Of a DNA stretch of 64,000 nt, positions 13,468-24,502 are shown in pieces. Made by a program: the position numbers and the translations under genes. Source of the DNA: Fennellomyces sp. T-0311 (taxonomy: Eukaryota > Mucoromycota > Mucoromycetes > Mucorales > Lichtheimiaceae); the NCBI GenBank assembly GCA_025266875.1, contig JALLLT010000022.1:62001-126000 (forward strand), in the 5' to 3' direction. Every line of letters starts with the position of its first letter. The stretch's first letter is position 1. The notes under the pieces are model-generated. The model did no database searches, was not told the origin of the DNA, and worked only from the letters and a program-made list of their open reading frames with translations.

Positions 13468-14178
13468 TTATTGAACGGCAAAAACATACGAATCCCAAGC
13501 GAACGGCACAAATTTCGGTGGGCCGGTCAAGGTTTGATCCACTGTGGTTTCCGGAATGACGTACTGGAAAGTCAGGCCGTCGATAAACTTGCCAAAGTTG
13601 TACGCCCAGCATTCCTCTTTGCCAGCAAACTTGAACTGGAAAGACTCGAACAGCTTGATCGAAGCCGTGTTTTCCGACGAAATGTAGACTGTATTTTTTG
13701 GAGTTTTTAAAAAGTAAACGGGTGAACACGGGCGGTTGCTACGTAGCGCTTTACCAACAACATTTTTGAAACGCATCGCCTTGGCTATCTTTAGCATTTC
13801 AGATACCAGGAGTCGACCAAGACCACGGCGACGATGGCTCGACTGGATATAAATCGCCATCATTGTGGATCTACGTGGTGCAAATCATTGGTGCGCAGAA
13901 AAAAAATATTGTCAGATACGTTACAGATTGAACGCAGGGAACGGATGGCTGCGGGTATAGTAGGCGTACGCGACTGGTTTGTCTGTCGATTTTTCCACAA
14001 CAGCAATGGCCGGGTAGCCACCTGCCCGACACTCCTGATACCACTTTTGAATGTAGTCGATGGTTTTGGTCTCGTAGTAAAGAAGTGTCGTGTGATCGAG
14101 AATACATTCGTTGAATATCTGCAGGATCGTGTCAAGATCCAGCTCGGTGACGGCGCGTACGGTGTAATGATCTTCCAT
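13468..14178 (-). CDS. GNAT-family N-acetyltransferase
   Basis: Exons: 13468-13688, 13755-13870, 13925-14178; 196 aa. The fold landmarks are present in order: N-terminal VRAVTELDLDTILQIFNE, a central beta strand PAIAVVEK...VAYAYY, and the acetyl-CoA binding motif A as SSHRRRGLGRLLVSEML (the Q/RxxGxG/A pyrophosphate loop), followed by a late strand and helix with ENTASIKLFESFQFKFAG, the classic GNAT motif B (N-x-x-S/A-x-x-L-[FY]-x-x-x-G-F). The spacing resembles phosphinothricin/small-amine acetyltransferases, but the acceptor cannot be read from sequence. It lacks an obvious targeting signal. The start at 14178 puts MEDHYTVRAV directly at the usual GNAT beginning. Confidence 0.88.
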
Positions 14179-14404
14179 GGCAAGAAAGATAAAAGGCTGG
14201 AAAGAGACGCGATATTTTTTTTTAAGTTTTGCAGCAGGGTTATGTGTTGGTGTGGTCGTTACACAGCGTTACTCATTCGCAGATAAGATCGGACATCAGT
14301 TGATGTGTAGAAAGTGCGTTTATTTTTGTACGGTGCGCAGATGCTGAACTATTTACAAACGTGCAGTATGAAACCATGAATGATTAGCTGTACATAAAAT
14401 GAAA

Positions 14405-16361
14405 TTATCGCTTGGCAGACCACCAACGCGTTGCCCAGTCGAAAACCCCTTCGTCATGGTTCTGGGGCGTGGGATTTCGAGAGCCAGGATTTGACCATGT
14501 TCCATTTTCCTCGACGACGGTTTCCAACCGAGCATTGTTGGTCCATGGATCCGTGCTTCTGCGCATATTCCCCAGATCCGTTTCGACTGGCCATTTTCCT
14601 TTTGGATCGAAACCGGCGGGCGTCACCGGTCCTTCGTCGTCGCAATATTCGGAAGGTTGTTTGTAGTAGGTAAAGTAGATCAGGAGAAACAGGACCACAA
14701 TGAGTCCCCATCCGCCTACAATGATGCATAACACCGTCAAAGGGCCCAAGGTTTCCGCAGCGTTGGTGTCGCTCAAAACGGCAACCAAAACAGACGTCCA
14801 CAGGATGCAGCTGAATGAGGTTGTCCGAAAATAATTTATCTGTGGCAGGTTTGTGGGTGAGATTACTGGAACTTACTTCTGCTGGTAAAGTGATATCTAC
14901 CTTGTCTACGTAGCACGGGCGTGTCTTGATGTTGTAGCAGATCATGGTGAGGAGGATCATGATGGATAAAATTGCCCGCATCCGATTTCTGTCACTGGTT
15001 GTTTCCACTAGCAAGTAAACAATGGCCAGAAAAAGACCTGCGTTTTATTTTTGTCAGCGCCACGTGGTTGCTCGATTTGTTTGGATTTTTACCCATGTTT
15101 TTGATAAAGGCAACGCTAATGGATTTGAAGGCGATTTCGTCATGCTCCGGTATCCGTTCATAGCTGGTCAAAAAGATAGTCAGGAGAAAATAAGCGACAA
15201 TGTAGCCGACCAAAGAGGTCCATAAATAGATTTGCTGGGATATATCGGGCGCATGGCAACGCAAGGTCGATGCAAAATCGTTGGTGGGAACGTTGAGTGT
15301 TTGACAGGCAGCGGAACTCACGAACGTGGTCTGGCATGCGCAGATCAGCCCACAGCCCAAGTAATCGTTCAGTGAAAGTTACTTACCAGGACGGGTATAT
15401 AGAGAAGAGTCTAACAAAGAAGATATTAGCAATGGGCATTAAAGGGTCGAGTTATACTTGCAGTGACGGGAATGCACCAATGAACCCATCGAGTCGGGAT
15501 TTTATAAGGTTGCCACATGTTTATGCAGTGCACCGTGACGGCAATCAACAAACTGAGCATGGCCGTTGCAAAGACTGTCCATACGGAATAAGTGTACCAA
15601 ACCGGGGTCCGCATGTCAGGCATGAAACCTCCGGCGTTCATGACAATGGTAACCAAGTTGAAAAAGTTGTCATTGCCATTGCCACTAAACAGATTGACTG
15701 TAATGAGGTCTCTCAGGGGAAACGCCAAGAGTTGAAAGAATTCGATAATAAGAATGGCGATCTGGACCCAGTTTGTCCAAAGCTTGGTATTCCAGTCTGT
15801 GAATCGGGTTTTGTAGACGGCGTTCATGTGGGCGTCGCTGTTGCCAAACAACTCCTTCCTCTCCTTGTAATAACAGCGTTGGCGGGTGATCAAGTATAGG
15901 TTGACGGACAGCACAAAGACAAACAAGAACGTTTGCAACAGACTCGACGATCCGGAACTGCTTGCAGTGCCAATGAGTACTACGAGCGAGACCAAGGTGA
16001 CCAAGAGGCAAGTGAGTGAAAACAGGTGGTAGAGTTTGTAGGCGAGGACCTTGCGATGTTCATGTGAAGCGGGGTGCTTCTTGACAAACAAGAGGCGGAC
16101 GATGGGTATCCGAAAGACCGTCTTTACTTGGTCTTTAAGGTTTTCCACGAGTTGATCGATTTCTTTCTGATCCTCGAGCTCTTCTTCTCGTCGTTGCTGT
16201 GCCGGGATCTTGTGCCATCGCGTGATCCAAAAGTAGAAAATGAACGAAATGATAATGATGACAACGGCGGAAAAGAACAGAATGATGGAGGCAATAGCGG
16301 GCCGTCCGGAAGTATCTTGCTGTTGATATGTCGCAAAGCCGACGGTTTCGTTGGCTGCCAT
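14405..16361 (-). CDS. Polytopic membrane protein of unknown function (~11-12 helices)
   Basis: Not recognised by family. Exons: 14405-14839, 14877-15037, 15093-15330, 15387-15410, 15462-16361; 585 aa. About eleven hydrophobic spans are visible, beginning with IASIILFFSAVVIIIISFIF (near residues 25-45) and ending with VLCIIVGGWGLIVVLFLLIY, after which a ~70-residue hydrophilic tail with several Pro, Asn and Trp residues follows. A basic cytosolic-looking loop with KKHPASHEHRK lies after the first span. Intron 1 seems to be of the GC-AG class: only a gcaagt donor at 15461 keeps phase 0 into the 24-base second exon (TLLYIPVL). A transport or receptor role is conceivable, but nothing in the sequence decides it. 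The start MAANETVG is the first ATG ahead of the first span; upstream in-frame ATGs would add basic sequence. Confidence 0.78.
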
Positions 16362-17891
16362 CAGATTAAATTTGCCGGGCACTCTTTTCCGTTTGCGTTT
16401 GGAAAAGAAGAAGAGTGCAAATATATTCGTCCTTGCAAATCTATCCGAATAAAAGATACCGATTGCCTTTCTTGGAAATGTGTTTTGAGCAAAGTCATCT
16501 GCATCGGACCAAGGGGTCATTGTTGGCACGTCATTGCCCTTTCAAATATACTTTTAATGGACAGCTGTGCAGCAGTAATCATCACAGGGGGCGCGGGTGC
16601 GTGGTTATATTTAATGCAGCCGTTTCAAAATAATTGCCTGTCCATGTGCAGCCCTCGGAATTAATTATGACAGTTCCTATGCCAATGCTTGAGCCCTTTG
16701 TGTAACGCCCCAGGATGTATTAAGCGTGTGAAATCTTACATTTGGCCGTTGCGTGCACAGACATACCGACCCAGTTGACCAACAGATATTGCTCTCAGCT
16801 ATCCTGTCAGAAATGCTAGAGCCAGACGTACGTAAGCAAAGCAATGCAACAAACACTAACTACCTGTGCATTTGGCATGAGTTTCTACTCGATACAGATG
16901 TCTGACAGTGATGGTTGCTTCGGTTGCGACGCGGAAACTGTGCTGCCACAACCCAAGTCCAGATCGGAATGATGTTGCGCATGTATGTAGCAAGTTTTAT
17001 TTCTTGGTTCAGTAGCGCTTGTACGGGGTACCACTACCAAACGCCCTTATAATGGAACGCGTACATATTATCAAAACGGACGATATCCTACTGGTAGCGT
17101 TTTCTTGTCTTCTACTTGCTCTTTTGGCTTGAGTGTTTTCTATATTATGCCGCTTGTGTACAAAAAACACAAAGCAAAGGCTGGTTTGTTGTGCACGGTA
17201 CTGTATGCACTCAGTTGCCTTTTCTCACCTAATATCGACTGTTGAGAAGCAGCCTCATTGTTATGGAAAAGGATGGTGGAGCAAAATTAAACCAGTTGGC
17301 CGGGACCTTACTCCAGATCTGAAAAGCGCAGTAGGATCGATACCTCTCCACATACACGCTGGATGAAAATCCCATCACTCCACCAGCCGTCATCGATAGC
17401 CTTGACTCGAGAACACAGATCCGGTGCCTCTATGAAGATGACTTGATGAGCATTCCGATAGGTTGAGAAGGGAGTCCTTCTTTTTGCATAATGCAGATCG
17501 GCAGACCAGCTATGGGTATCAGATGATACACTAAATGTCGCTTCTTCATTCATATAAGACTCTCTACCCCGGCCACTTTAATTTGTTTTCACAACAACGA
17601 GCAGTTTTTGCGCTTTCTTATGCCACTCGTTGCGATATCTCTACGATATCTCTACGCGAAAAAAACTGTTTCGATGACATTGTCATAATTGGGTATCCAC
17701 TGAAATCCGATTGGTTGCTCATGCACAGTATGAACTGGGTACTTCCACATTCAAAAAAAATTATACTTTGCAGAAAACAATTGTGTGACCGACTGGCATG
17801 ACGTTGTTTACCGTTTTCACGTGTGTGTTCCATCTGTCTCGGTTGGTCTTTTGCTATCACAACACCTCTTTCCTCTATTCCACGTTCCATC
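16362..17891. other. Gene-poor interval
   Basis: 1.5 kb with only short frames, the longest plausible one being 81 codons on the minus strand at 17308-17553 (MNEEATFSVSSDTHSW...), which has no recognisable motif. I see no RNA gene, repeat or mobile element. Confidence 0.5.
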
Positions 17892-18201
17892 ATGGAGAAT
17901 ATTACGGAAACGCGTACCGAGCCGTATCCAGGATACACCGGTAAATGCCAAGCAACAAAAAGGCACTTGCAATTTTTTTCTTGCTATTCTACTCTTCTCA
18001 TTATATAGCATCTGTGTAGCATTAATTCAATACCTAAGAAACACCAGCAGCCCAAAATTGCGCGACTTTGTCAAACGCAACAAAGCAAAGATTGCTGGGT
18101 GGTCCGGTGTTCACGATGACTGTGATGGACTGAAAGGAACGTGGGTCTCTCGCTTCCAGGGAGAGTCCGATGATATTGAACCTGGAGTCATCTCTGAGTA
18201 A
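17892..18201 (+). CDS. Small spliced open frame, possibly 5' exons of the next gene
   Basis: Exon 17892-17940 (MENITETRTEPYPGYT) joins in phase 1 to 18020-18201 through a gtaaat donor and a tgtgtag acceptor, giving a 76-residue frame with a coding look (KLRDFVKRNKAKIAGWSGVH...). It ends at TAA 18199-18201, but that stop overlaps a good gtaagc donor. A further open exon, 18233-18301 (WKLTKFYG, then IRCPELLWKEVFVL), joins in phase 0 to 18354 and on into the next gene. Phase does not fit between 18201 and 18233 with the strong donor; a weak gtcatc donor at 18187 would fit. So this may be a separate small gene, the 5' part of the downstream one, or a frameshifted version of it. No known motif. 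Confidence 0.35.
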
Positions 18202-18386
18202 GCGAGCAGTTATATTTTTGGTATCTACGCAGTGGAAGTTAACTAAGTTTTATGGAAGTATACGGTGTCCTGAATTACTTTGGAAAGAAGTGTTTGTATT
18301 GGTAAACATATGAGATTACTTGCTCTAAAACAATACACTTACCTTTTATGTAGACCCAAACCGCCGTAGAACACAACGTTGCCAGC

Positions 18387-20322
18387 ATGAGTGTCATGCA
18401 GGGATCTGCACGAACGAACGTGGCTCAACTTCGACAAACCGTTAATACAATGAACGCGGAAACAAGCACTGATAATTATGAAATGTCCAATGGTATGCTC
18501 TTCTACAAGGTACACTGGTTTAAAAGTGCTTACATTATATTATTAAGCAGGAGTGAATAGCGTATCAACCGTCAATAGCTAGTCAAGCGCCGATGCGCAT
18601 CCAAAGGCAACTTACCTTGTAAGCTTCGAGCTTTCGACTGTAAAAGACATACTTCCATCCGAGAATGAGCACGTACGTGTTACTTATTTTTAATTACTTG
18701 ATTTTAATGTACTCGTTCTTATATAGTGGTATCACAACGGTGTTGACATGAGTCAGGCGTTGAATAACTTCCGCCACAAATCTGTACAAGATGCAATCAA
18801 GCTCACCAATGCATTGAGCCCAAGACGAACATTGTAAGTGCTATAAGCAAATCTAGTATGCAATCGAATGATGTATTGACGTTGGTTTTCAGAGCCTTGA
18901 GTTATGTATATCTTTTTGCGTTGAGCGAGGACAAATCTGCATTCCCGTTTAAATCCGCATTCATGCGCGTCAACCGTCGATTCGATAGAGAACAACTTGG
19001 ATCAAATGCAGATGAATGGTGCAGAGCTGCGCGCGAGGTATGAATACATACGTGGACTTTAAAGTTTGGATTTACCGGTTCTGTACTAATATATAATACA
19101 TATAGGCCCTAGAAAAAAATGTTGATGTTGATCCTGAGGATCAAAGCAATGAAGAAGAATGGCCATTAGCAAGCATTCTCGCCAACAATTTACTCACAGC
19201 TACAGCGTTGAAAAACAAGCAGCTGTTGAGTTTTGCTAAGGTGTTATACGATCTTGCAACGGCGGACGCCCAGTGGGCAGCCGATCTGACCGAGGACACC
19301 CATGTACACGCACACATTGCTCCAATCATGAAAGCGGTTTTCACAAACGACAAGATATTCACGTATCAATGGTACGAAAAACTGAAAAAAAGCAAAAAAA
19401 AAAAGCATCATGTACGTATGAGATTAATCATGTATAATCACACTTTTCAACATTTTGAAGGGCAAACACAATGCTGGAAGCATTGAGAGTCCGTTCCACC
19501 AGCACTGAATCAGCAACAATGCATGGATCAAACACGGACAAGCTATTACCAGACTTTACCTGCTCCATTAAAGTCCAAAACAGGACATTCAACTTGCTTG
19601 CACTCGAAGTGAAGCCACCAAAGAAGACCGGCCACGACTTAGAAAAGCTTGGGCGCGAGCTCAAGGTCATGCTTGACGCGCTGGTTAACGCGCATATACC
19701 AGATCCCATTATATGCGGCATACATGTCGAAGGTAAATTTTATAGGCTGCCAAATCCATTTATCGCACTGTACTCACTTGTTCCATACAAAAAGAGCTCA
19801 CTGTCCGGACTTACAAGATGGAGCTAACTCATAACGGCATATACCAATTACTTGAGTTACAAAACGTCGATATTATCACCAAACACTCGCAGCTTGGTCA
19901 ACTGCCAGTTGTTTTTGAGGCCATCTGGCAAACCAAGGTAAGTAGAATCTGTTACTTTATATTCAGTGGCCAATTGGATCTGACACGGAATTAATATACG
20001 TACTATGAAGAATATCGTTGTTCCAACGGCGCAAAGTATAAAGTCCAGAATACTGCAGAAGATGGCAGGCGATGATGAATTACCTGCAGGCGCTGACTCG
20101 GCGAGGTGGATGAGACCGGATTTAAAGGAGAAGGACCGGAAGGTCAAAAGAAATGCACCATATACCGGAAAGGAGAATAATCTAGCTGCAGGAACAAAGA
20201 AAGAAAGCGCTGATTTATACTTTTTTTTTGTTCCTATGCCCTTTGTCCCTTATATATCCTTTGTACCCATCCCTTTTTTATACTTACCTGTACCCATATA
20301 TTTCCAAAAAAAATTATGTTGA
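18387..20322 (+). CDS. Lineage-specific protein with PD-(D/E)xK nuclease-like motif
   Basis: Exons: 18387-18509, 18583-18672, 18727-18833, 18893-19037, 19106-19371, 19461-19732, 19795-19937, 20011-20322; 485 aa if the ATG at 18387 is used. The frame is open upstream to 18354, so the real start may be further 5'. The N-terminal half is helical and unrecognised (DEWCRAARE, ILANNLLTATALKNK). The interesting part begins with LRVRSTSTESATMHGSN, then PD at 274-275, a predicted beta hairpin, and EVKPPKK with Glu293 and Lys295: the D-x17-E-x-K spacing of PD-(D/E)xK nucleases. The fifth intron was placed at gtacga 19372, which restores QWANTMLEALRV; the later gtacgt donor would lead to a stop. I associate the STES...EVKPP pattern with an uncharacterised family in Mucorales, from memory, unverified. 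Catalytic activity is inference. Confidence 0.72.
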
Positions 20323-21084
20323 TTGCTTGACTACCCATCAAAAGTCTTTACGCCGTCTGGTCGTGCCCGGCTGATTGAAAAGCAGCTTTAAATGCGGCTC
20401 TCCTCCTTGTCAATGGAAAATCAAATGCTATTGATTCTCGGGTTTCATCATGTGCGATATAGGTATTATTCATTAGGCATAGAAACTCCCAACGTCAATT
20501 GCATTAATTCTTCGCCTATAAGACCGTTTAAAGTCTATCGAAGCATCGATCAATGCAAGTATCACTGGAAATTTTATGTTCAACCTTGACTTTAGTTAGT
20601 TGCACAATTCGGTGCCGGTGTATTCTCAAATAGTACTAGGCAGTTAGGCTGTAAGTGGCAATGAATCATTTCTCGTACGCCGCGTAGTGCTAGATCAAGG
20701 TTGTCTTCGTGTCGCCAAAATTCGCATTTTGAACTGTGGAGCAGTTTTTGCTGACGGGCACTATAATGTTCGAGAAAAAATGATCTGCCATTTATATACA
20801 TAAAAAGATTCGTACGTACGTCACACCTGACGAAGCACTTTAAGAATGTCAAGAGCTGTCGCCTTTTCTAATGCCACTGAGGTTCCTCAGATCTTTTCTA
20901 TTGTCTGACCACTTGATACGTACGTATGTACAACAGTCAGTATCATATTCGCGGTGGAAAAAGCGTACGTATACAACAGATGTAACTCCAGTCGAACCTG
21001 GCCTTATTTAGCGATGAAGCTTGGAGACCTTCACTTTATGAACAAGCGTTGGAGGTGGCTGATGGATACCAAACCAAGGGAGTC
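20323..21084. other. Intergenic, no gene recognised
   Basis: 760 bases between the nuclease-like gene and the foldback element. Only short frames are present. A minus frame at 20592-20852 (86 codons) has no family features. Near 21003-21030 on + the short string LFSDEAW vaguely recalls the DDE motif of Tc1 transposases but is too short and out of any longer frame to call. Confidence 0.45.
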
Positions 21085-22021
21085 ACCTCGCTCACAGAAA
21101 ATAATGACCATGTGCACAGAAAAAACGTTGGCACTTTAACATAATCCTGTGGTATCTTAATGCTCATCCAATCAAAAACACGCTTCCGTGGAGACTACGC
21201 GCACGGAAATCAGACCAAGCTGCTTTGTTACGGAGCGCTATACAACTTGTATATAAAAGCGTCAAATACGCTATATCCCATTGCAGCCGCCAAACCTTGG
21301 TTGCTTATATCACTTTAACTCTGCATAGCTTAATACTTTTGAACAAAATTGAACGAGGCGCACAGAAAGGAGCGGAGAAGTACTTTTCCTGTGCGCACGG
21401 TGATGGGTATAAAAATAATGCACTGTTTTATTTAGGCGAGGCTGTAGGCCGAAGATTTACTCACATTATCCGAGTAAGGTGGATCCATAGATTGTGTTAG
21501 CATCTTTCCATTTTTATTCGAGAACAAATAAAATAAGTTATACAATAATTTATGAACTACATCATCAAAGCGAGAGAGAGCTGGGAGAAGTTGTGGGGTG
21601 GGAAGGTGGACAATCTATGGATCCACCTTACTTGAATAATGTGAGTAAATCTTCGGCGTACAGCCTCGCCTAAATAAAACAGTGCATTATTTTTATACCC
21701 ATCACCGCGCGCACAGGAAAAGTGCTTCTCCGCTCCTTTCTGTGCGCCTCGTTCAATTTTGTGCAAAGGTATTAAGCTATGCAAAATTAAAGTGATATAA
21801 GCAACTAAGGTTTGGTGGCTGCAATGAGATATAGCGTATTTAACGCCTTTATATACAAGTTGTATAACGCTCCGTAACAAAGCAGCTTAGTCTGATTTCC
21901 GTGCGCGTAGTCTCCACGGAAGCGTGCTTTTGATTGGATGAGCATTAAAGTACCACAGGATTACGTTAAAGTGCCAACGTTTTTCCTGTGCGCATGGTCG
22001 CTTTTTTTCTGTGCGCGAGGT
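21085..22021. mobile_element. Foldback element: ~410-bp inverted arms around a 116-bp spacer
   Basis: The left arm 21085-21494 is repeated in inverted orientation at 21611-22021 with scattered substitutions and small indels, so the whole unit can fold into a long hairpin. Both arms encode near-identical 85-90-codon frames (MLRS[AV]IQLVYK...), which are by-products of the repeat and not genes. The arms carry several copies of a gcgcaca(g/c)gaaa-like word, e.g. at the outer tips and about one third inwards, which may be transposase-binding subterminal motifs. The inner ends, 21435-21494 and 21611-21670, are related to repeats at 31.4 and 31.6 kb. No coding capacity for mobility is seen, so it is non-autonomous. 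Confidence 0.85.
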
Positions 22022-22395
22022 ATTTCCCATTGAGTCAGAGATTCATTTGAACCATTCGGCCTTTTTTAGCGATGGCCTTTGAACTGCCACTTCTCTTCTT
22101 GGGAAATGTTGCCCCCGTTTTCTCCCAACGACGGATAATACTTGATACAGTTCCCTTGGGAATGTCAAGTTTGGTAGCTATGCCACCAAATGGCAGACCT
22201 TGCTCGTGTAAGCCGATGATGCAGCCACGGGTGACCTGATCGTACTTTTGGCTTTTTTCACGCTGTGTCTTGGTTGTGTCGCTGAGTGGCATGGTAGTTT
22301 TATTGAGAAAGTATGGGGTAAAAGGGTTTAAAAAAGATGTTGCGTCAAAATTTATGCCAAATATGCAAGGTCGTCTTAATACTTTTGTGTGAGTG
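22022..22395 (-). mobile_element. Truncated Tc1/mariner-type element with one terminal repeat
   Basis: Contains the first 85 codons of a transposase (next entry) and, upstream of it, a Tc1-like end ending in cttaatacttttgtgtgagtg at 22395 followed by the TA dinucleotide expected as target-site duplication (22396-22397). The other end and the catalytic part of the transposase are missing; the foldback element lies within 14 bases of the broken side, so the two events may be linked. Confidence 0.65.
22035..22292 (-). pseudogene. Tc1/mariner transposase, N-terminal HTH fragment
   Basis: 85 residues that match the paired-like helix-turn-helix start of Tc1-type transposases: a basic lead (TKTQREKSQKYDQVTRGCI), then IGLHEQGLPFGGIATKLDIPKGTVSSIIRRWEKTG read as helices 1-3, and a short Ser/Lys-rich linker. 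The frame stops right where the second DNA-binding half and the DDE catalytic domain (another ~250 residues) should follow. It cannot encode an active transposase, although a DNA-binding fragment could in principle be made. Confidence 0.8.
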
Positions 22396-22554
22396 TACGT
22401 TCTCAGCGAGAAACGAAAGTCAGCTTACATATGTAAACAATTTATAATGTATTTATATAGGACAGACGGGTGTATGTATATAGATTACTAGCTACTGATA
22501 TATATAATGCAGGTTAGCTATAAGAATTCTTATGAGTTACACAACAATATGTGA

Positions 22555-24502
22555 TCAAAATCTCTTTTTGAATGATAGCAAGAGCTCTGTTGGCTTAACC
22601 ACACCCAATCCATCCGTCAATAGCTGGTTTTTATGGACTGAATCGTCAGGTACGCTCCATTCGAATTTTCGCACTAAAAAAATACTATTGTCAGTTGCCA
22701 ACATTCTTGAGAAACAAAAGACAGAGAACATACACATCAATGGCAAAAGGGTTCGTTGCTCCATTAAGCTGTAATTCATTCCGATGCATTGGCGTGAACC
22801 ATTGCTAAACGGTGCCCAGGCCATAGGACCAATTTGTTCGGCTTCACCACCAGGCGCAAACCGTTCAGGGTCAAATACATCGGGATTTTTCCAAACGCGA
22901 GGATTACGATGCATTTCATATATATCCAGAGCAACGCGAGTTCCTTTTGGAATGAATACACCCGATAACTGTGTATCTTCCATAGCAGTACGAGCAATCG
23001 TGCTCACGCCTGGAGGATTAATCCGAAGAGTCTGCATATTTTTTGCGGTTAACAGTACGTATATGAAAATTATTGAAACAAATACCTCTTTAATAACCAT
23101 GTTGATATAAGGCATGTCACGAGTCTGCTCAAGCGTAGGTAAGACATCAACACCGTCACCAAATATGCGAATAGCTTCTTCCCGTGCGCGCTGCTGTATA
23201 TCCTATCTATTTGGTTACAAACATATGGCTTTCACATAGGTACCATAATTACCGGATGAGCAGCAAGATAGTAAATGGCAAATGCGATAGCGCTTGCGGT
23301 AGTCTCGTGACCCGCCAAGAAAAAGACGCAAAGATTACTCTATACCTGATATTAGCTATGAACCCTACCCCTCGCTAATAGACGCACGTACCATGATTTC
23401 CAGATCCGATAGACTACCTTTGCCTTCAATTTCCGTTTCCATCATCAATGTCAAAAGATCCTTCTCTTGTTCATCCTCGTCATCGTACACACTGGACCAA
23501 CGAACTCCGTTTTTCAACGCTTCACGTTTGTTCTGAGAGACACTTTTCATCATATCGAGAAAGACTGTCAGTTCGTCATGTGCCTTTTGAAGATCGGGAA
23601 AAAGGAACCGGAAATACGAGCGCTCCAAGAATGGAAATACAACAAAGTGGGGTTGCAAGCCAATTTTCAGAACATAATTGTATCTCGAGACCCATGCGTT
23701 ATCCCGATCTTCCAGTGCTCGAAAATTGAAGCCAAACGAAGTGGCACCGAGACAATCCAGTGCCCAACGATGACTTATATCGGCCACATCAACAAGTCCA
23801 TGGGTCATATCTTCTTCAATGATGTCAACCATTTGCTGCGATATACGGCCAAACGTTTTAATAGGTGCAGAACGAGTGAATGCAGGATTCACAATCTGTA
23901 TGATATTTGCCCGGATTAATAATATTTATCCAATGTCTCAGAATTTACTGCGCAGTACATACCTGACGTTGCTTCTTCCATTGATCGCCAGTAGAGAAAA
24001 GTACATTGGGTCCAATCAATGTGCGGCCAGCCAGAGTCCCTTGACGATGCTTTTGCGATTCGATTGCCTTTGGGAACAGGTCTGTAGACCATTTTGATTA
24101 CTTGATAATTCCAAGAAAGGATATGGATAACTTACATTTGTTCATTAAAAGGGATCTAACAGCCTCAGGCCGAGTGACGCGTACGGACCAGCCCAGGTTA
24201 TCACGTCGCTAATTTAAGCGATTAGTCGTTTAACAAGCTCGGTATATCAGTACTATGCTTACAACATAGAGACCACTATCTGTAATTGCTGCTGTAGGAA
24301 GTGTTGATTCCTTAGCCAGCTGGTCTACTGTTTTTCGCTGCAAAAGCGCCTTGAAGTAAGCGAAAAAGTTTAAATGCGGGATATGACGAATCGACGCTGG
24401 CGGCCTTATGGCCTTGTCAAATGCAATATAAAGTGCAAGCGTAATTACGCCAAGTCTCATGGGCCATTTGTGTCGAATTACCAATGCTTTTACGGTATCC
24501 AT
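22555..24502 (-). CDS. Cytochrome P450 monooxygenase
   Basis: Exons: 22555-22673, 22734-23031, 23086-23202, 23253-23339, 23392-23895, 23963-24081, 24136-24208, 24263-24502; 518 aa, usual length, all phases consistent. The N-terminus has a membrane anchor (RLGVITLALYIAFDKAI) followed by a Pro-containing hinge, so it should sit in the ER facing the cytosol. Diagnostic motifs are all present: I-helix AGHETT (321-326), K-helix E380-T-L-R383 split by an intron, FDPERF, and heme loop FSNGSRQCIG with the ligand Cys462. The last intron, gtatgt...ttttag, is needed to join LLPLM to LRKFEW. The substrate cannot be inferred. No biosynthetic partners (terpene, polyketide or peptide synthases) lie nearby, so a detoxification or lipid role is as likely as secondary metabolism. 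Confidence 0.93.

Noticed and set aside
15297..15899. 200-codon plus-strand frame
   Set aside because: It is antisense to the multi-span membrane protein, whose hydrophobic spans and splice phases are coherent on the minus strand.
19372..19460. Donor gtacgt at 19412 after a Lys run
   Set aside because: It would lead to an early stop; the upstream gtacga donor at 19372 restores the WANTMLEALRV frame.
21225..21880. Two similar ~90-codon frames on opposite strands, looking like a conserved gene pair
   Set aside because: They are the two arms of one inverted repeat; similarity is due to the repeat.
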